Below, one piece after another: positions 34,388 through 44,460 of a stretch of 64,000 nt of DNA (positions within the stretch are counted from its first letter, which is position 1; the number at the start of each line of letters is the position of its first letter). The notes beneath the pieces are model-generated. The model did no database searches. It saw nothing but the letters and a program-made list of their open reading frames with translations, and was not told where the DNA came from. The position numbers and the translations under genes are program-made. Source of the stretch: Anaerostipes rhamnosivorans (lineage in GTDB: Bacteria > Bacillota > Clostridia > Lachnospirales > Lachnospiraceae); assembly GCF_005280655.1 (NCBI RefSeq), contig NZ_CP040058.1:2890001-2954000 (forward strand), given 5' to 3'.

Positions 34388-35308
34388 TTACTCTTTTATT
34401 TTCTTTCTCATCCGTGTGTACTCTGTGAGAGATGCCGGCCCCTCCAGCACTTCCCGCTCCACTCTTAAGATTCTGTCTCCTCCGGAACGGACAGACCATT
34501 TCACCAGAGAGATCTCATTATCTTCGATCTCAATACATGTGATACACCGCGGATGCACACAGCTCCCGGAATTAAAATAGAATCCTTCCTCCGGTGTGGA
34601 GAATGCGGGCCGGTGTGTATGCCCGGCGATCAAGATCTGCTGCCTGTTGCAGCTGTAGTCAGCCAGCCTTTTCTCAACTCGTTCTTTGGCTTTTCTAGGG
34701 CGTCCGGCACCGGTTGGATCCAAAAATCCTATCAGCTCCATATGACGCCACACATACCGCACTAAAAACCGGGCCAGCGGCCATAGTGTATCATTCAGAA
34801 AATCTCCCTGGAAACCGTGTACCATAAATATTTCATTTCCATCTTTCCTGTTTTGGAAGACCAAACCTTCTTCCACAGTAATTCCGGGAAGAAGAGGCTG
34901 TTCAGTATGGGCGGAATTACAATAATAATTGTCGCAGTGGCGGTTCATATACCCCTTATTCCGTTTGACTATGTCATGGTTTCCATACACCATATAAAGC
35001 CGTTTTTGTTCGTAAAATCTGGACAAGATCCAGAAGATGTCATCGTGAACCTCCGCAATGGTCTTCAGTCTCCTATTTTCCCACAGTTCATCACCGTCTC
35101 CAAGTTCAATATACGTAAATCCTTCATGGAAATAATACTCCAGAGCGCCAAAACACACATCCTGATTGGCCAGAAAATTATCTCCTGCGTTCCCCTGTCC
35201 TCGGTGACAGTCGCTCATGATCACCAGTTTTGAATCGGAATCAAACGTTACAACCGGTGCATGTTTATAAACCTGATCCAGTTTTCTCTTTACGGTCCTA
35301 TAACTCAT
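34388..35308 (-). CDS. Calcineurin-like metallophosphoesterase
   Basis: 306-residue soluble phosphoesterase. Metal-binding blocks appear in order: VIMSDCHRGQ, ELGDGDELW, YGNHD, MVHGF and AGHTHRP, the classical D-x-H, GD-x, GNH[DE] and GHTH signatures (the second reads GDGDE). A cysteine-containing stretch near the end (CVHPRCITC) is less usual. The substrate is unknown; similar enzymes act on nucleotides or lipid precursors. The ATG at 35,308 overlaps the upstream stop as ATGA, so it is coupled to the DUF4474-like gene. Confidence 0.85.
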   Translation of the reverse strand: MSYRTVKRKLDQVYKHAPVVTFDSDSKLVIMSDCHRGQGNAGDNFLANQDVCFGALEYYFHEGFTYIELGDGDELWENRRLKTIAEVHDDIFWILSRFYEQKRLYMVYGNHDIVKRNKGYMNRHCDNYYCNSAHTEQPLLPGITVEEGLVFQNRKDGNEIFMVHGFQGDFLNDTLWPLARFLVRYVWRHMELIGFLDPTGAGRPRKAKERVEKRLADYSCNRQQILIAGHTHRPAFSTPEEGFYFNSGSCVHPRCITCIEIEDNEISLVKWSVRSGGDRILRVEREVLEGPASLTEYTRMRKKIKE

Positions 35309-36426
35309 TCTTCTTTCTGCCCTTTGCAATCATCACAGGAGTCTGTATTCTGGCAACGGCAGTCATGCGGCTTGCATTCCCGTTTCGGAGGAGAAGGGTA
35401 ACAGAGATGACATACGGGCCCCTGCGGACATGAAGGGTCTTGAGAACACGGCGGCTCTGGCGGACGCGGTGGCTTCGGCGGTCTTGGATCCGGTCTCTTA
35501 CCTATCAGCCAGTCTTTGATCCATTCAAATGCCCCATAGAGACCTTTTGTATATAGGGAGTCCACAAATATCGCGTAGAGCTCCGGCATGATGGCTTTTA
35601 TATATTCCACCTTATCAAGTGTGTCACTATACTTTTCAGTAGAGAATTCATATAATCTACAGTTATTTCTGTTTGTTTTCTGAACAACAGCTTCCTGCAG
35701 TCCATCCCTTGCTTCCGGCTGCACTGAATGAGGTGTCGTATAATGGATACGCACCGTGTTCCTGCGTACAGAAAATTCCCTTTTTCTATATCCAAGATTC
35801 CTTAAACTGTCTATAAATACATCTCTCATTTCCCGGTTAGGAAATGTTATGGATGCATCCATAACAAGTGAATCCGGTTCTGAAAATTCCCCCAGCTTGA
35901 AGCCAGTCAGCCACCAGTGGACATCCTTACGGCGCAGAATAACTTTTCCATTTCTCTTTAGAACATATGACATTGGCAGTCTTTCATCATCCCGTATATT
36001 TTCATAAAAAGTTCCTTGAAACTTTTCATGATCGATGTCTTCTCTCTCCGTATTATATATACCAATCTCCCCTCCGGTAGTGATTCCGTACTGACCTTTC
36101 CACAGTTCTATCAGCCATCTTTTTCCCCCATAAGAGAAAGTGATAGGCTCACAATCCATAATCATATTAAACAAGGGCGCACCCTCATCATAAAGACGAC
36201 AATATCCAACTTCCCGCTGCCAACAGTCCATCAGAGAATAGAAGTAATCACCATTTATTTCATATGCAAACCCAGCTTCTTTGAGGTCGGCATTTAATTC
36301 CATTTGTTGTTGCCGTTTATTCGCATTCGGACGAAACCTGCGGCTTCTGATCCGCCATACGATGACAACAGCCAGCACAGCTATTATGACAACAGCTGCA
36401 ATAATTATAATAGGCGTCGCTAACAC
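35305..36426 (-). CDS. DUF4474-like protein with N-terminal helix and Pro/Cys-rich tail
   Basis: 373 residues if translation starts at the GTG at 36,426, which has GGAAGG 6 bases ahead; the longer frame to 36,537 has no RBS. A membrane helix (LATPIIIIAAVVIIAVLAVV) lies at the very N-terminus, then a globular domain of about 230 residues with many aromatics (GYCRLYDEGAP, WWLTGF) that resembles DUF4474 proteins. The tail is striking: a proline run (PDPRPPKPPRPPEPP) followed by nine cysteines in about 45 residues. This suggests a metal-binding or disulphide-rich appendage. The function is unknown. Confidence 0.7.
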   Translation of the reverse strand: MLATPIIIIAAVVIIAVLAVVIVWRIRSRRFRPNANKRQQQMELNADLKEAGFAYEINGDYFYSLMDCWQREVGYCRLYDEGAPLFNMIMDCEPITFSYGGKRWLIELWKGQYGITTGGEIGIYNTEREDIDHEKFQGTFYENIRDDERLPMSYVLKRNGKVILRRKDVHWWLTGFKLGEFSEPDSLVMDASITFPNREMRDVFIDSLRNLGYRKREFSVRRNTVRIHYTTPHSVQPEARDGLQEAVVQKTNRNNCRLYEFSTEKYSDTLDKVEYIKAIMPELYAIFVDSLYTKGLYGAFEWIKDWLIGKRPDPRPPKPPRPPEPPCSQDPSCPQGPVCHLCYPSPPKRECKPHDCRCQNTDSCDDCKGQKEE

Positions 36427-36564
36427 AATAATCCTTCCTTTATTTATCTTAGTAATACATTTTATTCCACGTCTCCTTCTTTCGTTACATTTGGCACGTG
36501 TATGATACTCTTTTTTTAGACTTACTATTTCATCCACGCAAATGTCACTATAAACAACAAAAGA

Positions 36565-36584
36565 AGACCACTTCTCAGTAGTCT
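36565..36584 (-). terminator. Terminator of the greA-lysS operon
   Basis: 8-bp stem (one G-U pair) closing a GAGA tetraloop on the minus strand, followed by a T-rich tail, about 70 bases after the lysS stop. Confidence 0.6.
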
Positions 36585-36654
36585 CCCTTTCTTTTCATTA
36601 TCTCTTATATTTATTGTATGAACAATCGTCTAGTTCTGTTGATTACAGCTGCCT

Positions 36655-38133
36655 CTATTTATCCAGGCTCTTCATCGTCGGGAATAACAATACATCCCTG
36701 ATCGCAGATGAGTCTGTCAGCAACATGACCATTCGGTCTATTCCAAAACCAATGCCTCCTGTCGGCGGCATACCAATCTCTAATGCATTCAGGAAATCTT
36801 CGTCTGTGGAATTTGCTTCTTCGTCACCCTGGGCGAGCAGTTCTTCCTGTGCCTTAAACCGTTCTCTCTGATCGATGGGATCATTAAGCTCGGAGTAGGC
36901 ATTTGCCATCTCCCATCCGTTCATGAAAAACTCAAACCGTTCCACATAGTCCGGATTTTCCGGCTTCTTCTTCGTAAGAGGAGAAATCTCAACCGGATGA
37001 TCCAATACAAATGTAGGCTGTACCAGATTGTCCTCCACGAACTCCTCGAAGAACAGATTAAGGATATCGCCTTTTTTATGGCGTTCTTCATATTCTACGT
37101 GATGTTCATCCGCAGCTTTTCTTGCCTCTTCAACCGTATGGATCTCGTCAAAGTCAACACCCGCATATTTCTTTACAGCCTCAACCATTGTGATCTTTTC
37201 AAACGGTTTGCCCAAATCCATCTCAATGCCATTGTATGTGATCGTGGTGCTTCCCACGACTTCCTGTGCCAGATAGCGGTACAGATTCTCTGTCAGTTCC
37301 ATCATTCCATTGTAATCTGTATACGCCTGGTATAATTCCATCAGAGTAAATTCCGGATTATGTCTTGTATCTACACCCTCATTTCGGAATACACGGCCAA
37401 TCTCATACACCTTTTCCAGGCCGCCGACGATCAGTCTCTTTAAATAAAGTTCCAGGGAGATGCGGAGTTTTACATCTTCATCCAATGCATTATAGTGGGT
37501 CTCAAACGGTCTGGCCGCCGCTCCTCCGGCATTCGGCACCAGCATCGGTGTTTCTACTTCCATAAATCCCTGTCCGTCTAAGAAGGAACGGATCTTGCTG
37601 ATGATCTTAGAGCGTTTAATAAACGTGTCTTTGGATTCCTCATTCATGATCAGATCCACATACCTCTGGCGGTATCTGGCGTCGGTATCCTTTAAGCCAT
37701 GGAATTTCTCCGGAAGGGGCTTCAGGCTTTTTGATAAGAGTACAACCTCTTTTGCGTGAATGGACTTTTCGCCGGTTTTGGTCGCAAATACAGTACCTTT
37801 GATTCCGATGATATCTCCAATATCCATCTTTTTAAAGTCCTTGTATTCCTCCACACCGATTTCGTCTCTGGCCACATATGCCTGAATCCGTCCCTCAAGA
37901 TCCTGTATATTACAGAAAGAAGCCTTTCCCATGACCCTCTTGAACATCATCCGGCCTGCAACAGACACTTCTTTTCCTTCCAGTTCTTCAAAATGGTCTT
38001 TGATCTCCATAGAGTGATGCGTTGTATCATACTTCATGATCTCAAACGGATTTCTTCCTGCACTCTGTAATTCTTCCAGTTTATTTCTGCGTACCTTGAC
38101 AAGTTCGCCCGCATCTTTGTTCTGTTCTGCCAC
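36655..38133 (-). CDS. lysS: Lysyl-tRNA synthetase, class II
   Basis: Charges tRNA-Lys. The 492-residue protein has an N-terminal OB-fold anticodon-binding domain ([20 protein letters not shown]) and a class II catalytic core: motif 1 around [15 protein letters not shown], motif 2 [18 protein letters not shown], and motif 3 [13 protein letters not shown]. The length is typical of bacterial LysS. It follows greA by 12 bp, the common Firmicute order, and is read from the greA promoter. Confidence 0.97.
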   Translation of the reverse strand: MAEQNKDAGELVKVRRNKLEELQSAGRNPFEIMKYDTTHHSMEIKDHFEELEGKEVSVAGRMMFKRVMGKASFCNIQDLEGRIQAYVARDEIGVEEYKDFKKMDIGDIIGIKGTVFATKTGEKSIHAKEVVLLSKSLKPLPEKFHGLKDTDARYRQRYVDLIMNEESKDTFIKRSKIISKIRSFLDGQGFMEVETPMLVPNAGGAAARPFETHYNALDEDVKLRISLELYLKRLIVGGLEKVYEIGRVFRNEGVDTRHNPEFTLMELYQAYTDYNGMMELTENLYRYLAQEVVGSTTITYNGIEMDLGKPFEKITMVEAVKKYAGVDFDEIHTVEEARKAADEHHVEYEERHKKGDILNLFFEEFVEDNLVQPTFVLDHPVEISPLTKKKPENPDYVERFEFFMNGWEMANAYSELNDPIDQRERFKAQEELLAQGDEEANSTDEDFLNALEIGMPPTGGIGFGIDRMVMLLTDSSAIRDVLLFPTMKSLDK

Positions 38134-38145
38134 TTTCCAATCCTC

Positions 38146-38625
38146 TTACTTTCTCTTAACGTCTAAAACTTTATATTTATTCACCTGGCCTACGCCTTCC
38201 ACTTCCACCACATCTCCGATCTTCGCCCCGAGCAGTGCCTTGCCAATCGGTGCTTCATTGGAAATCTTGTTATTCAGAATATCAGCCTCTGTGGAACCGA
38301 CGATATGATAAGTAACTTCTTCATCAAATGTGATGTCTTCTAACTTTACAAGGCAGCCAAGGCTGATGACACCGTGCTGAAATTCCTCATCGATCACCTC
38401 CGCATTTTTCAGGATCTGTTCTAATTCTTCGATCCTTGCCTCAATGTCCCTCTGCTCATCTTTCGCAGCATCGTACTCGGCATTCTCTGATAAGTCTCCC
38501 TGCTCTCTCGCTTCTTTGATCTTCTGGGCTACTTCTTTTCTTTTGACAACTTTTAAATCCTGTAATTCATCCTCTAATGTCTTTAAGCCCTCCTGAGTCA
38601 GAATATTCTTTTTTGCTTCTGCCAT
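38146..38625 (-). CDS. greA: Transcription elongation factor GreA
   Basis: Rescues backtracked RNA polymerase by stimulating transcript cleavage. The 159-residue length and layout are typical: an N-terminal antiparallel coiled coil (residues about 1-76) with the acidic tip region [14 protein letters not shown] at 50-63, then an FKBP-like C-terminal domain. AAAGGAAG precedes the ATG. It is the promoter-proximal gene of the greA-lysS operon. Confidence 0.97.
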   Translation of the reverse strand: MAEAKKNILTQEGLKTLEDELQDLKVVKRKEVAQKIKEAREQGDLSENAEYDAAKDEQRDIEARIEELEQILKNAEVIDEEFQHGVISLGCLVKLEDITFDEEVTYHIVGSTEADILNNKISNEAPIGKALLGAKIGDVVEVEGVGQVNKYKVLDVKRK

Positions 38626-38691
38626 ATTTTCGCTTCCTTTCCTTCTATATCAATCCTTCTGTCCGTCTGGTTCGTACACGCTCATCCGTAA

Positions 38692-38721
38692 ATTATATCT
38701 CAGCGGTAATTTGTTTGTCAA
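38692..38721 (-). promoter_or_regulatory. Promoter of greA-lysS
   Basis: Perfect consensus boxes TTGACA and TATAAT on the minus strand with an 18-base spacer, about 67 bases upstream of the greA start. Confidence 0.85.
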
Positions 38722-38740
38722 CTAAGGATGTTCTCTTTCT

Positions 38741-39667
38741 TTAGTTTTTCTCTTTTACAATGTAGATCGGCCTGTTTTTCGTCTCCAGGTATGCTTTTGA
38801 TAAGTACAATCCTACAATACCAGTACATAGAAGCTGTACTCCACCCAAAGATGTTATAATACACACCAGAGAGGGCCAGCCCGCTACTGGATCACCAACC
38901 AATAATGCCCTAATAATAATCACGAGCAAAAGGATAAACGACAAAAAGCAAATCACCATTCCAATGACGGATACGATTGACAGAGGTGTCGTTGAAAAAG
39001 CAATAATTCCTTCTAAAGCATAACGAAATAGTTTCCAGAATGACCATTTGGTTTCTCCGACTACCCGTTCAACATTTTCATACTCAAGCCATTTTGTTTT
39101 AAATCCGACCCATCCAAAAATACCTTTTGAAAACCGGTTGTATTCCTTCATTGATAGAATAGCATCCACCATAGACCGCTTCATAAATCGAAAATCTCTG
39201 GCACCATCAACAATATCCGCATCTGACATCTTATTAATAATCTGATAAAACTTCCTCGCAAAAAATGACCGGATCTTAGGCTCCCCTTTTCTTGTTACTC
39301 GCCTGGTAGCAACGCTGTCGTACTCGCCTTGCTGAATCACCTTATACATTTCCGGAATCAATGACGGAGGATCCTGTAGATCCACATCCATCGTCACTGC
39401 ATAATCTCCGCCTGCATTCTGAAGCCCTGCGTAAAGTGCTGCTTCCTTTCCAAAGTTTCTTGAAAAAGAAATATACCTGACTCCAGAATCCTTTTGAGCA
39501 AGTTCTTTCAATATCTTAAGTGTCCCGTCACAGCTTCCGTCATCCACAAACAGCAATTCAAAATCCAGTTCAGGGACTTTCTGCATGACCTTCTGCATTT
39601 CTTCATAATAATAGGGTATAGCCTCTTCTTCATTAAAACACGGCACTATACATGTACATACTTCCAT
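38741..39667 (-). CDS. CsbB/DPM1-like polyprenyl-phosphate glycosyltransferase (paralogue)
   Basis: 308-residue GT2 enzyme with the same design as the gene at 29.9 kb: CIVPCFNEEEA, FVDDGSCDGT, TMDVDLQDPPS and two C-terminal helices (about 230-255 and 265-295). It would make an undecaprenyl-phosphate sugar at the cytoplasmic face. It is the last gene of an operon with argF, birA, coaX and dusB, 11 bp after dusB, an odd place for an envelope gene. No GtrA-like partner lies beside it, so it may share the flippase encoded at 28.7 kb. Sugar unknown. Confidence 0.87.
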   Translation of the reverse strand: MEVCTCIVPCFNEEEAIPYYYEEMQKVMQKVPELDFELLFVDDGSCDGTLKILKELAQKDSGVRYISFSRNFGKEAALYAGLQNAGGDYAVTMDVDLQDPPSLIPEMYKVIQQGEYDSVATRRVTRKGEPKIRSFFARKFYQIINKMSDADIVDGARDFRFMKRSMVDAILSMKEYNRFSKGIFGWVGFKTKWLEYENVERVVGETKWSFWKLFRYALEGIIAFSTTPLSIVSVIGMVICFLSFILLLVIIIRALLVGDPVAGWPSLVCIITSLGGVQLLCTGIVGLYLSKAYLETKNRPIYIVKEKN

Positions 39668-39678
39668 ACCAAGCCCTC

Positions 39679-40668
39679 CTATCCTTCGTTTTTGTATCCG
39701 CTCAGAAGTTCAGCCAGCTTCCCGATACTTTCCGCATGATTTACCTGATCTCTCAGCTTTGCTGCTCCGGCAAGTCCATGCGTATACCACGACACATGTT
39801 TTCTCATCTCCCGAATCCCAATGTATTCTCCCTTACAGTCGATCATCATCCTGGCATGCCTAAGAACCATCTGGATGATCTCTTCCATGTCCGGCCTGTC
39901 AAGGAGTTCCCCTGTCTCAAAATAATGACTGAGTTCCTTAAAAATCCAGGGGTTTCCTTTGGCGCCTCTGGCAATCATCAGGCCGTCACATCCAGTTTCA
40001 TCCAGCATCCTCTCCGCATCCAGCGGTGAATTGATATCCCCGTTTCCTATGACTGGAATAGAAACTGCCTCTTTGACCTGCCTTATAATGTCCCAATCTG
40101 CTTTCCCGGAATAATACTGCTCCCTTGTCCTGCCGTGCACAGCCACCGCTGCCGCTCCGCTTTGTTCTGCGATCTTTGCCATTTCCACCGCATTGATGTG
40201 CTGGTCATCAAAACCTTTCCGGATCTTTACGGTAACCGGAACGTGAAGCTTATCTGACATGGCCCGGATAATCCGTCCGGCAAGCTCAGGATTTTTCATT
40301 AAAGCTGACCCGTCTCCATTGTTGACGATCTTTGGGACCGGACAGCCCATGTTGATGTCAATGATGTCAAAACCCATATCCTCGATCCTGACAGCCATGT
40401 CTGCCATCAGTTCGGGATCGGAACCAAAAATCTGGGCTGCAATGGGCCTTTCTTTTTCCTCTTTTGCAAGAAGAGGACCTGTGTTGGGGCTGTTGTAGTA
40501 CATTCCCTTGGCACTGACCATCTCCGTACAGAGAAGCCCAGCCCCCATCTCCTTACATAAGAGCCGGTAAGGAAGATCCGTGACCCCTGCCATAGGTGCC
40601 AGCACAAAGGGATGTTCTATTTTAATATCCCCAATGGCCAATGGCTTTAATCTACTGCTGCTTTTCAT
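39679..40668 (-). CDS. dusB: tRNA-dihydrouridine synthase
   Basis: FMN- and NADPH-dependent reduction of uridine to dihydrouridine in tRNA. The TIM barrel has [16 protein letters not shown] at the start, [11 protein letters not shown] with the catalytic cysteine, [31 protein letters not shown] and the C-terminal helical domain ([12 protein letters not shown]). The 329-residue length fits DusB. The start overlaps the coaX end by 17 bases. The dusB assignment among Dus enzymes is by Firmicute context. Confidence 0.93.
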   Translation of the reverse strand: MKSSSRLKPLAIGDIKIEHPFVLAPMAGVTDLPYRLLCKEMGAGLLCTEMVSAKGMYYNSPNTGPLLAKEEKERPIAAQIFGSDPELMADMAVRIEDMGFDIIDINMGCPVPKIVNNGDGSALMKNPELAGRIIRAMSDKLHVPVTVKIRKGFDDQHINAVEMAKIAEQSGAAAVAVHGRTREQYYSGKADWDIIRQVKEAVSIPVIGNGDINSPLDAERMLDETGCDGLMIARGAKGNPWIFKELSHYFETGELLDRPDMEEIIQMVLRHARMMIDCKGEYIGIREMRKHVSWYTHGLAGAAKLRDQVNHAESIGKLAELLSGYKNEG

Positions 40669-41419
40669 AAATAATCCGCAATCCCTTCAATGTCAGTGTA
40701 TCATCAAAACAGTTAATCTCCGGAACCTCCCTGGAGATCATTTTTCCCAGACCGCCAGTGGCCACAACTTTCATGTCCTCAAATCCAGTTTCCTTCTTCA
40801 TCTGCTCAATGATATATTTTGTCTCTCCGATGACCCCGTACATAAGTCCTGCCTGCATGCTCGTAATCGTATTAGTGGCCAGGATACTCTCCGGCGTCTT
40901 TATCTCTATTTCAGGAAGTCTGGCCGCTCCCTTCCAGAGAGCGTTGGCAGAAGTGCGGATCCCCGGCGCTGTCACACCGGCTAAAAATACTCCGTCCTCC
41001 GTAACCACATCATAGGTGGTTGCAGTGCCGTAATCAATCACCAAAGTTGGTCCTCCATAGATCTCATAGGCTGCCACCAAATCCACGATCCGGTCTGCAC
41101 CCACTTCCCTCGGATTCAGCCGTCCAAGGTTGATCCCGGTCTTGATACCTGGACCCACGATCACAGGTGTCACATCAAAATATTTGATGATCCCGTTGGT
41201 CAGAGAGTACATGATATTCGGCACCACTGACCCGATAATAGCCGCACGGATTCCTTTTGTGTTCAGTCCCTTGGCTGCTATCATATCCCGAATTAAAATT
41301 CCAAATTCATCAGAAGTCCTTGGCAGCTTCGTCGTAATACGAAACATTTCCACCAGATCCTTATCCACAAAAATGCCAGCTGTGATATTGGTATTTCCCA
41401 CATCCATAGTCAATAACAT
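40652..41419 (-). CDS. coaX: Type III pantothenate kinase
   Basis: First step of coenzyme A synthesis, phosphorylating pantothenate. It is an ASKHA-fold enzyme with the P-loop-like MDVGNTN at residues 5-11, PREVGADRI for pantothenate binding, [13 protein letters not shown] (the second phosphate motif) and TGGLGKMIS. The length of 255 residues is normal for CoaX. It lies 3 bp after a small unknown gene downstream of birA, an order common in Clostridia. Confidence 0.95.
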   Translation of the reverse strand: MLLTMDVGNTNITAGIFVDKDLVEMFRITTKLPRTSDEFGILIRDMIAAKGLNTKGIRAAIIGSVVPNIMYSLTNGIIKYFDVTPVIVGPGIKTGINLGRLNPREVGADRIVDLVAAYEIYGGPTLVIDYGTATTYDVVTEDGVFLAGVTAPGIRTSANALWKGAARLPEIEIKTPESILATNTITSMQAGLMYGVIGETKYIIEQMKKETGFEDMKVVATGGLGKMISREVPEINCFDDTLTLKGLRIIYEKQQ

Positions 41420-41422
41420 TGC

Positions 41423-41752
41423 TTATACCTCTTCTCCCAGAAAAAACACCCGAAAAAATAACTCCAGCGATTCCCAAAGATCCGCTCTGTCACGCTGCAT
41501 TTCTTTTATCTTCAGTGCACTTCCGATTTCATCATAAAAAAAATCATTGTCCGCGGCTGTTGTCTTAAATAACAATTTTCCGTTTTCGTCAAACTCCAGT
41601 GTCAAAATTCCCCCGATCTCTTCTGTATACAACACACAGGCAATCTTTAGTTCATCCTTGATCTGCTGGGGAACAGATTCAAAATCCTCATTGAGATAAT
41701 ATTTCTTCTCATATCCGTTAGAGCCGCATAGGGTAATCGTTTCCTGATACAT
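41423..41752 (-). CDS. Small conserved protein between birA and coaX
   Basis: 109-residue acidic soluble protein starting MYQETITLCGSNGYEKKYYL. AGGAGG lies 4 bases ahead of the ATG at 41,752; an ATG 15 bases upstream overlaps the birA stop. It has an alternating beta-strand pattern and an aspartate/glutamate-rich C-terminus. It resembles small domain-of-unknown-function proteins found at this locus in Lachnospiraceae (possibly DUF6145), but I am not certain of the family. Function unknown. Confidence 0.7.
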   Translation of the reverse strand: MYQETITLCGSNGYEKKYYLNEDFESVPQQIKDELKIACVLYTEEIGGILTLEFDENGKLLFKTTAADNDFFYDEIGSALKIKEMQRDRADLWESLELFFRVFFLGEEV

Positions 41753-41763
41753 ACTTCCTCCTG

Positions 41764-42747
41764 TCATACACTGTAGCCATGGATTCCTCTGATGGATACC
41801 TCCCCGGAGAAAATCTCCTGCGTCCGTCCAAGGGAATCTACCACTCTGAGCTCACCCCGGCGGTTGATCCCTTCGGACCGGCAGATATACTCGTCCTTTC
41901 CCCGCACAACTTTGATCTCCTGGCCGAAGTGGGCGAGAAATCCATTGTATTCCTCCATCAGTTCAGAAAAATCTTCCGTTTTTTTAAATAGCTCATAGTC
42001 CTGCTCAAAATGCTTCAAAACTTGACATAGCAGTCTAGTACGGTCCACTGTTTCTCCCGTCTCTGCAAGCAGGGAAGTGGCCTTGTCCCTGACCTCCTCC
42101 GGGAACTGTCCAATATTTGCATTGATCCCAATGCCTACCACAATATAGTTCAGTTCATCCATCTGAGCGCTCAGCTCCGTGAGGATCCCGCAGACCTTTT
42201 TGCCATTGACCAATACATCATTGGGCCATTTGATGCGTCCGTCAATACCCGCCGCATCTTTGATCCCCTTTTCTACAGCCAACGCTGCCACAAGAGTCAG
42301 CATAGAACTGTTTTCAAGCTCAATATCCGGCCTCAGCACAAAGCTCATCCACACACCCTGACCCGGTACGGATATCCATGACCGTCCTCTTCTTCCCTTC
42401 CCGGAGGTCTGCTCTTCTGCCGTTACAAGCGTCCCATGTAAGGCCCCTGCTTCCGCAAGCCTTTTCGCCTCCAGATTGGTGGAATCCACAGTCTTCATAA
42501 CCTTTACCGTTCTTCCCAGCCAGGTAGTCGAAAGACTGCTTTTGATATCTTCAGCGGTAAGTACGTCCGGACATCGGACCAGCTTATAGCCCTTGTTGCT
42601 GACAGAATCAATCACATATCCTTCTTCCTTCAAAGCTTTGATATGTTTCCAGACCGCGGTTCTTGAAACTCCGAATTTTTGGCACAGCTCCTGGCCGGAT
42701 ATATAACTTTCGCCTGCCTTTAATTCCCTGAGAATCTTTTCTTTCAT
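41764..42747 (-). CDS. birA: Bifunctional biotin ligase/repressor BirA
   Basis: Attaches biotin to carboxylase carrier proteins and probably represses biotin genes. The N-terminal winged helix (residues about 1-60; SGQELCQKFGVSRTAVWKHI) is followed by the ligase core with TNLEAKRLAE, the biotin-binding GKGRRGRSW and IKWPNDVLV, and the C-terminal SH3-like domain. The ATG at 42,747 avoids overlap with argF; GGAG is about 12 bases away. The HTH domain marks it as the regulatory (class II) type. Confidence 0.93.
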   Translation of the reverse strand: MKEKILRELKAGESYISGQELCQKFGVSRTAVWKHIKALKEEGYVIDSVSNKGYKLVRCPDVLTAEDIKSSLSTTWLGRTVKVMKTVDSTNLEAKRLAEAGALHGTLVTAEEQTSGKGRRGRSWISVPGQGVWMSFVLRPDIELENSSMLTLVAALAVEKGIKDAAGIDGRIKWPNDVLVNGKKVCGILTELSAQMDELNYIVVGIGINANIGQFPEEVRDKATSLLAETGETVDRTRLLCQVLKHFEQDYELFKKTEDFSELMEEYNGFLAHFGQEIKVVRGKDEYICRSEGINRRGELRVVDSLGRTQEIFSGEVSIRGIHGYSV

Positions 42748-42751
42748 TGTC

Positions 42752-43690
42752 TTAGTCTTCTCCAAGGGTTGCGACCATGACTGCTTTTATAGTATGCATG
42801 CGGTTTTCCGCTTCATCGAAGATTACTTCCGCATATTTTTCAAAAACATCTTCTGTGACTTCATTGCCTTTGACTGCCGGCAGGCAGTGCATAACGATAC
42901 TTGTGTCTTTTCCTGTTTTTTTCATCAGTTCGTCGTTGACCTGGAAAGGTTTCAACAACGCCACTCTCTCCGCCGCCTTGTCTTCCTCTCCCATAGAGCA
43001 CCATACATCTGTATAGATACAGTCCGCTCCTTTTACGGCATCGGTATCTTCTGTAAAAGTAAGTGCTGCTCCGGATTCCTCTGCGTACTCTCTGCATTGG
43101 TCGATCAACTCTTCCTTTGGCCAGAGGCTTTTTGGAGCAAGACAGGTGAAGTTAACACCCATTTTTGCGCAGCCGATCATCAGGGAATTGCCCATATTGT
43201 TGCGTCCGTCCCCTGCAAAAACGAAGTTCAGTCCCTTTAATTCTCCGAACTGCTCTCTCAGTGTAAGAAAATCAGCCAGGATCTGTGTCGGATGATAGTC
43301 ATCCGTCAGACCGTTCCATACCGGCACACCGCTGTATTTTGCCAGCTTTTCCACGTTCTCATGTAAGAATCCACGGAATTCAATGCCGTCAAACATTCTT
43401 CCAAGGACTCTGGCCGTATCTTCCACGCTTTCCTTATATCCCAGCTGGATGTCATCCTTTCCTAAGTACTCAGGATGTCCGCCCTCATCAATACAGCCGA
43501 TGGTAAATGCACACCTTGTCCTTGTACTTGGCTTTTCAAAAATAAGAGCGATATTTTTGCCTTTTAAGCTGTCTCCTGTGATGCCTTTTTTCTTATCAGC
43601 TTTTAACTTCGCCGCAAGATCCAGCAGACCGCTGATCTCTTCCGGGGTAAAATCTTTTAGTGTCAAAAAATTTCTTCCTTTTAAATTCAT
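42752..43690 (-). CDS. argF: Ornithine carbamoyltransferase
   Basis: Makes citrulline from ornithine and carbamoyl phosphate. Carbamoyl-phosphate motif STRTRCAF is at about residues 55-62, with [15 protein letters not shown] (the ornithine-binding D-x3-SMG) and MHCLPA also present. At 312 residues the length is normal. GGAGG lies ahead of the ATG. It opens a mixed operon with birA, a small unknown gene, coaX, dusB and a glycosyltransferase. No other arginine genes are near, so an anabolic or catabolic role cannot be decided. Confidence 0.93.
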   Translation of the reverse strand: MNLKGRNFLTLKDFTPEEISGLLDLAAKLKADKKKGITGDSLKGKNIALIFEKPSTRTRCAFTIGCIDEGGHPEYLGKDDIQLGYKESVEDTARVLGRMFDGIEFRGFLHENVEKLAKYSGVPVWNGLTDDYHPTQILADFLTLREQFGELKGLNFVFAGDGRNNMGNSLMIGCAKMGVNFTCLAPKSLWPKEELIDQCREYAEESGAALTFTEDTDAVKGADCIYTDVWCSMGEEDKAAERVALLKPFQVNDELMKKTGKDTSIVMHCLPAVKGNEVTEDVFEKYAEVIFDEAENRMHTIKAVMVATLGED

Positions 43691-43727
43691 CTTTCTTCCT
43701 CCGTTTTATGGGCTTTGCATAACAATC

Positions 43728-43756
43728 ATTATATAGCACCCAATATGTTTTCACAA
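43728..43756 (-). promoter_or_regulatory. Promoter of the argF operon
   Basis: Minus strand TTGTGA, a 17-base spacer and a perfect TATAAT, overlapping the 3' end of the SGNH hydrolase gene and about 40 bases ahead of argF. Confidence 0.7.
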
Positions 43757-44382
43757 GCCTTACTGATGGCTTCTCCCAGCTTTTGGTGCCCTTCTGCGCT
43801 TAGATGGCATGCGTCTTTTCGGGACGGCTGCGCATACTGTGCCGCATCCAAAAAATGAACCCCATAAAGTTTCGCCCACTCTTTATATACAGAAGCCAGC
43901 CGTCTAGAATATTCACAGGCTCTCTCATATCCCATCGTCTCTCCGTCAGGGACACTGCGTATATTCTCTCCCACTAAAATAGGTGAGACCAGAAGAATAT
44001 CTGCCGATCTGTTGTCCTCTCTCTTCTGCGGCGTTACTTCCAGGATCTTTTTCATCAGACGCTCAATGGCCTTTCCGATATCCACAGGGGTCAGCTGGAA
44101 ACGGATCTTTAAGTCGTTGGTCCCCAGCATCAGAACCACTAAATCTACAGGCCCATGGGAGTGGAGACACGGTTCCAAATATGCGTATCCATTCCTGCCG
44201 GGACGGATCTCGTCCTCAAAGCAGGTGGTTCTCCCGTTAAGTCCTTCTGGAATCACTCTGGCACGTCCCTCCATATTTTTTTCAAGAATACTTGTCCATC
44301 TCTTTTCATACGGATAGCGGTATCCGTTATCCGGATTGTAGCCATATGTATTGGAATCCCCATAACACAGTATCGTCTTCAT
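43729..44382 (-). CDS. SGNH/GDSL-family hydrolase
   Basis: 217-residue predicted esterase or lipase. The catalytic serine is in block I, CYGDSNTYG (residues about 6-14); glycine block II is LNGRT, block III asparagine is LGTNDLK, and the closing D-x-x-H is DACHLSAEGH. There is no signal peptide, so it acts inside the cell. It resembles arylesterase-like SGNH enzymes; the natural substrate is unknown. It lies between the amino-acid ABC operon terminator and the argF promoter. Confidence 0.87.
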   Translation of the reverse strand: MKTILCYGDSNTYGYNPDNGYRYPYEKRWTSILEKNMEGRARVIPEGLNGRTTCFEDEIRPGRNGYAYLEPCLHSHGPVDLVVLMLGTNDLKIRFQLTPVDIGKAIERLMKKILEVTPQKREDNRSADILLVSPILVGENIRSVPDGETMGYERACEYSRRLASVYKEWAKLYGVHFLDAAQYAQPSRKDACHLSAEGHQKLGEAISKACENILGAI

Positions 44383-44412
44383 CGTACACTCCTTTTCGTG
44401 ACACTATATAAA

Positions 44413-44450
44413 AACAGCCGCTTCTTATCCATATATAAGAAGCGGTTGTT
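44413..44450 (-). terminator. Terminator of the amino-acid ABC transporter operon
   Basis: 16-bp stem (one G-U pair) with a 6-base loop and a T-run on the minus strand, just after the ATPase gene stop. Confidence 0.85.
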
Positions 44451-44460
44451 TCATATTTCT

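Noticed and set aside
42752-43690. Putrescine or acetylornithine carbamoyltransferase instead of ornithine
   Set aside because: The D-x3-SMG segment and HCLPA motif match ornithine carbamoyltransferases; no agmatine or acetyl-arginine genes are adjacent.
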